Part shown: positions 63,263 to 64,000 of the stretch, piece by piece | Layout: each line of letters begins with the position of its first letter | How positions within the stretch are numbered: the stretch's first letter is position 1 | Source: Telluria aromaticivorans | GTDB lineage: Bacteria; Pseudomonadota; Gammaproteobacteria; Burkholderiales; Burkholderiaceae_D | NCBI RefSeq assembly: GCF_013003915.1 | Contig: NZ_JABAIV010000001.1 | Coordinates: 682,001 to 746,000, forward strand | Length of the DNA: 64,000 nt | Direction: 5' to 3' | Notes under the pieces: model-generated | Database searches by the model: none | Told to the model about the DNA's origin: nothing | Seen by the model: only the letters and a program-made list of their open reading frames with translations | Position numbers and translations under genes: made by a program

Positions 63263-64000
63263 TCAAGCGACGTTTCGGACCGCCTGCAGCGATGCCAGGG
63301 CGGCCCCCAGCCGTACACCGAACTCTGCCGGCAAGGCATGGGTAATCCGCACTTCCGGACAGCCGTGCCAACGGGCACAAGCTTGTATCGCGGCCGCAAG
63401 GTCGTCCACCAACCGGTCGCTGGTGCGCACGCCCGGCTCGAGCACGATGCTGCGCAACTCGAACTCGCCGGCCTTGCGGTGCGCCTTGGCATCGACCCGG
63501 CCGACCAGGGCGCCGCGGCGCAGGATGGGCAGCGTGAAATAACCGTAGGTGCGCTTGTGCGCCGGCGTATAGCATTCCAGGCGGTAATCGAACCCGAACA
63601 GTTCGAGCGCGCGGCGGCGGTCCCAGACGATCGGATCGAAGGGCGACAGCAGGGTCGTCAGGCTCGGCGCCAGCTTGCCCGCGGCTGCCTGCTGCGCCAG
63701 CCCCGCGTGGTCGGGGTGGATATAGACCGGCTCGTCCCAGCCGGCAACGCGGGCGCGCAGCAGTAGCCCTTCGTCGGCCAGCGCCGCCGGGTCGGGATGC
63801 GGGCGCCGGGTCCGGTGGTAATCGGGAATCCACGATGCCTTCGCCACGCCGAGCGCGCGCACCGCCTGCAACACGAAGCTGCGGCGGACCTCGCCCAGGA
63901 CCGGCATGCGGCTGTCGTGCCATTCCGGGTGCACGCGCTCGGCCAGGTCGTAGATGCGCTGGAAGTTGTGGCGCCGCGCAATCATCAGCTGGCCGGCCGT
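63263..64000 (-). CDS. YcaQ/AlkX-type DNA glycosylase family protein (partial)
   Basis: The C-terminal 245 residues of a protein that begins beyond the right edge. LMIARRHNFQRIYDLAERV, then LLSPFDPIVWDRRRALELFG and FDYRLECYTPAHKRTYGYFT are the signatures of the HTH_42 superfamily, which includes E. coli YcaQ, a glycosylase that unhooks interstrand crosslinks. The catalytic QxQ region lies in the missing N-terminal part, so activity cannot be judged. The 230 bp after the stop hold a hairpin and no gene. Confidence 0.9.
   Translation of the reverse strand, partial: TAGQLMIARRHNFQRIYDLAERVHPEWHDSRMPVLGEVRRSFVLQAVRALGVAKASWIPDYHRTRRPHPDPAALADEGLLLRARVAGWDEPVYIHPDHAGLAQQAAAGKLAPSLTTLLSPFDPIVWDRRRALELFGFDYRLECYTPAHKRTYGYFTLPILRRGALVGRVDAKAHRKAGEFELRSIVLEPGVRTSDRLVDDLAAAIQACARWHGCPEVRITHALPAEFGVRLGAALASLQAVRNVA

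Overview
The window is GC-rich chromosomal DNA of a betaproteobacterium, most likely an Oxalobacteraceae member of the Massilia/Telluria/Duganella type. The reasons are the gene order (fabF-rpoE-rseA-degQ-lepA-lepB-rnc-era-recO-pdxJ-acpS-uvrC and rpmF-plsX-fabH-fabD-fabG-acpP-fabF), PEP-CTERM proteins, and REP-type elements with conserved GTAGGGTGG ends. The genus is an inference; no rRNA is present.

Bases 1-11,500 hold four paralogous minus-strand regulators, each an OmpR/PhoB-type winged helix fused to a STAND/NB-ARC-like ATPase and a helical repeat region (the first runs off the left edge). A plus-strand MFS transporter pseudogene lies between the third and fourth. A TTCACAA-containing motif recurs upstream of two of the regulators and of the next minus-strand gene, a dienelactone hydrolase.

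Bases 11,700-19,700 are a redox and detoxification region: dienelactone hydrolase, a small membrane protein, a chloroperoxidase-like hydrolase, a clade-3 catalase, and then a compact thiol-redox regulon. That regulon has a MarR regulator with a Cys/His-rich tail, an AhpD-like protein, a CPGC redoxin, a MOSC protein and a divergent CRLC thioredoxin-fold protein. The same TAGGA-N-TCCTA operator lies in the promoters of the regulator and its presumed targets.

Bases 19,770-25,770 hold two EAL phosphodiesterases with degenerate GGDEF domains, a DUF2721 membrane protein and an orphan FliD-like protein. Four identical tRNA-Gly(GCC) genes and a tRNA-Cys(GCA) gene follow, with their own strong promoter and terminator, then pgsA and a PEP-CTERM gene behind a sigma-54-type promoter.

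Bases 28,400-48,600 are core minus-strand operons: acpS-uvrC, recO/pdxJ, era, rnc, lepB, lepA, degQ, rseA and rpoE, then the fatty-acid operon from yceD-rpmF through fabF. rseA stops exactly at the edge of a REPIN-like element and no rseB is present. This suggests that an element insertion or recombination removed the end of rseA and rseB.

Bases 48,700-64,000 hold Maf, a tetrapyrrole-methylase-family methyltransferase, an EAL/HDOD protein, rlmJ with a long basic tail, aceA behind a 12-bp palindrome, a broken PEP-CTERM gene, clpB, yiaA-like, crcB, moaE, a DUF349 protein, a hemerythrin-like protein and a partial YcaQ-type protein. Three repeat families are scattered through this half: REPIN-like pairs (3 copies), a second inverted-hairpin pair (1 copy) and a roughly 100-bp nested-hairpin element (2 copies).
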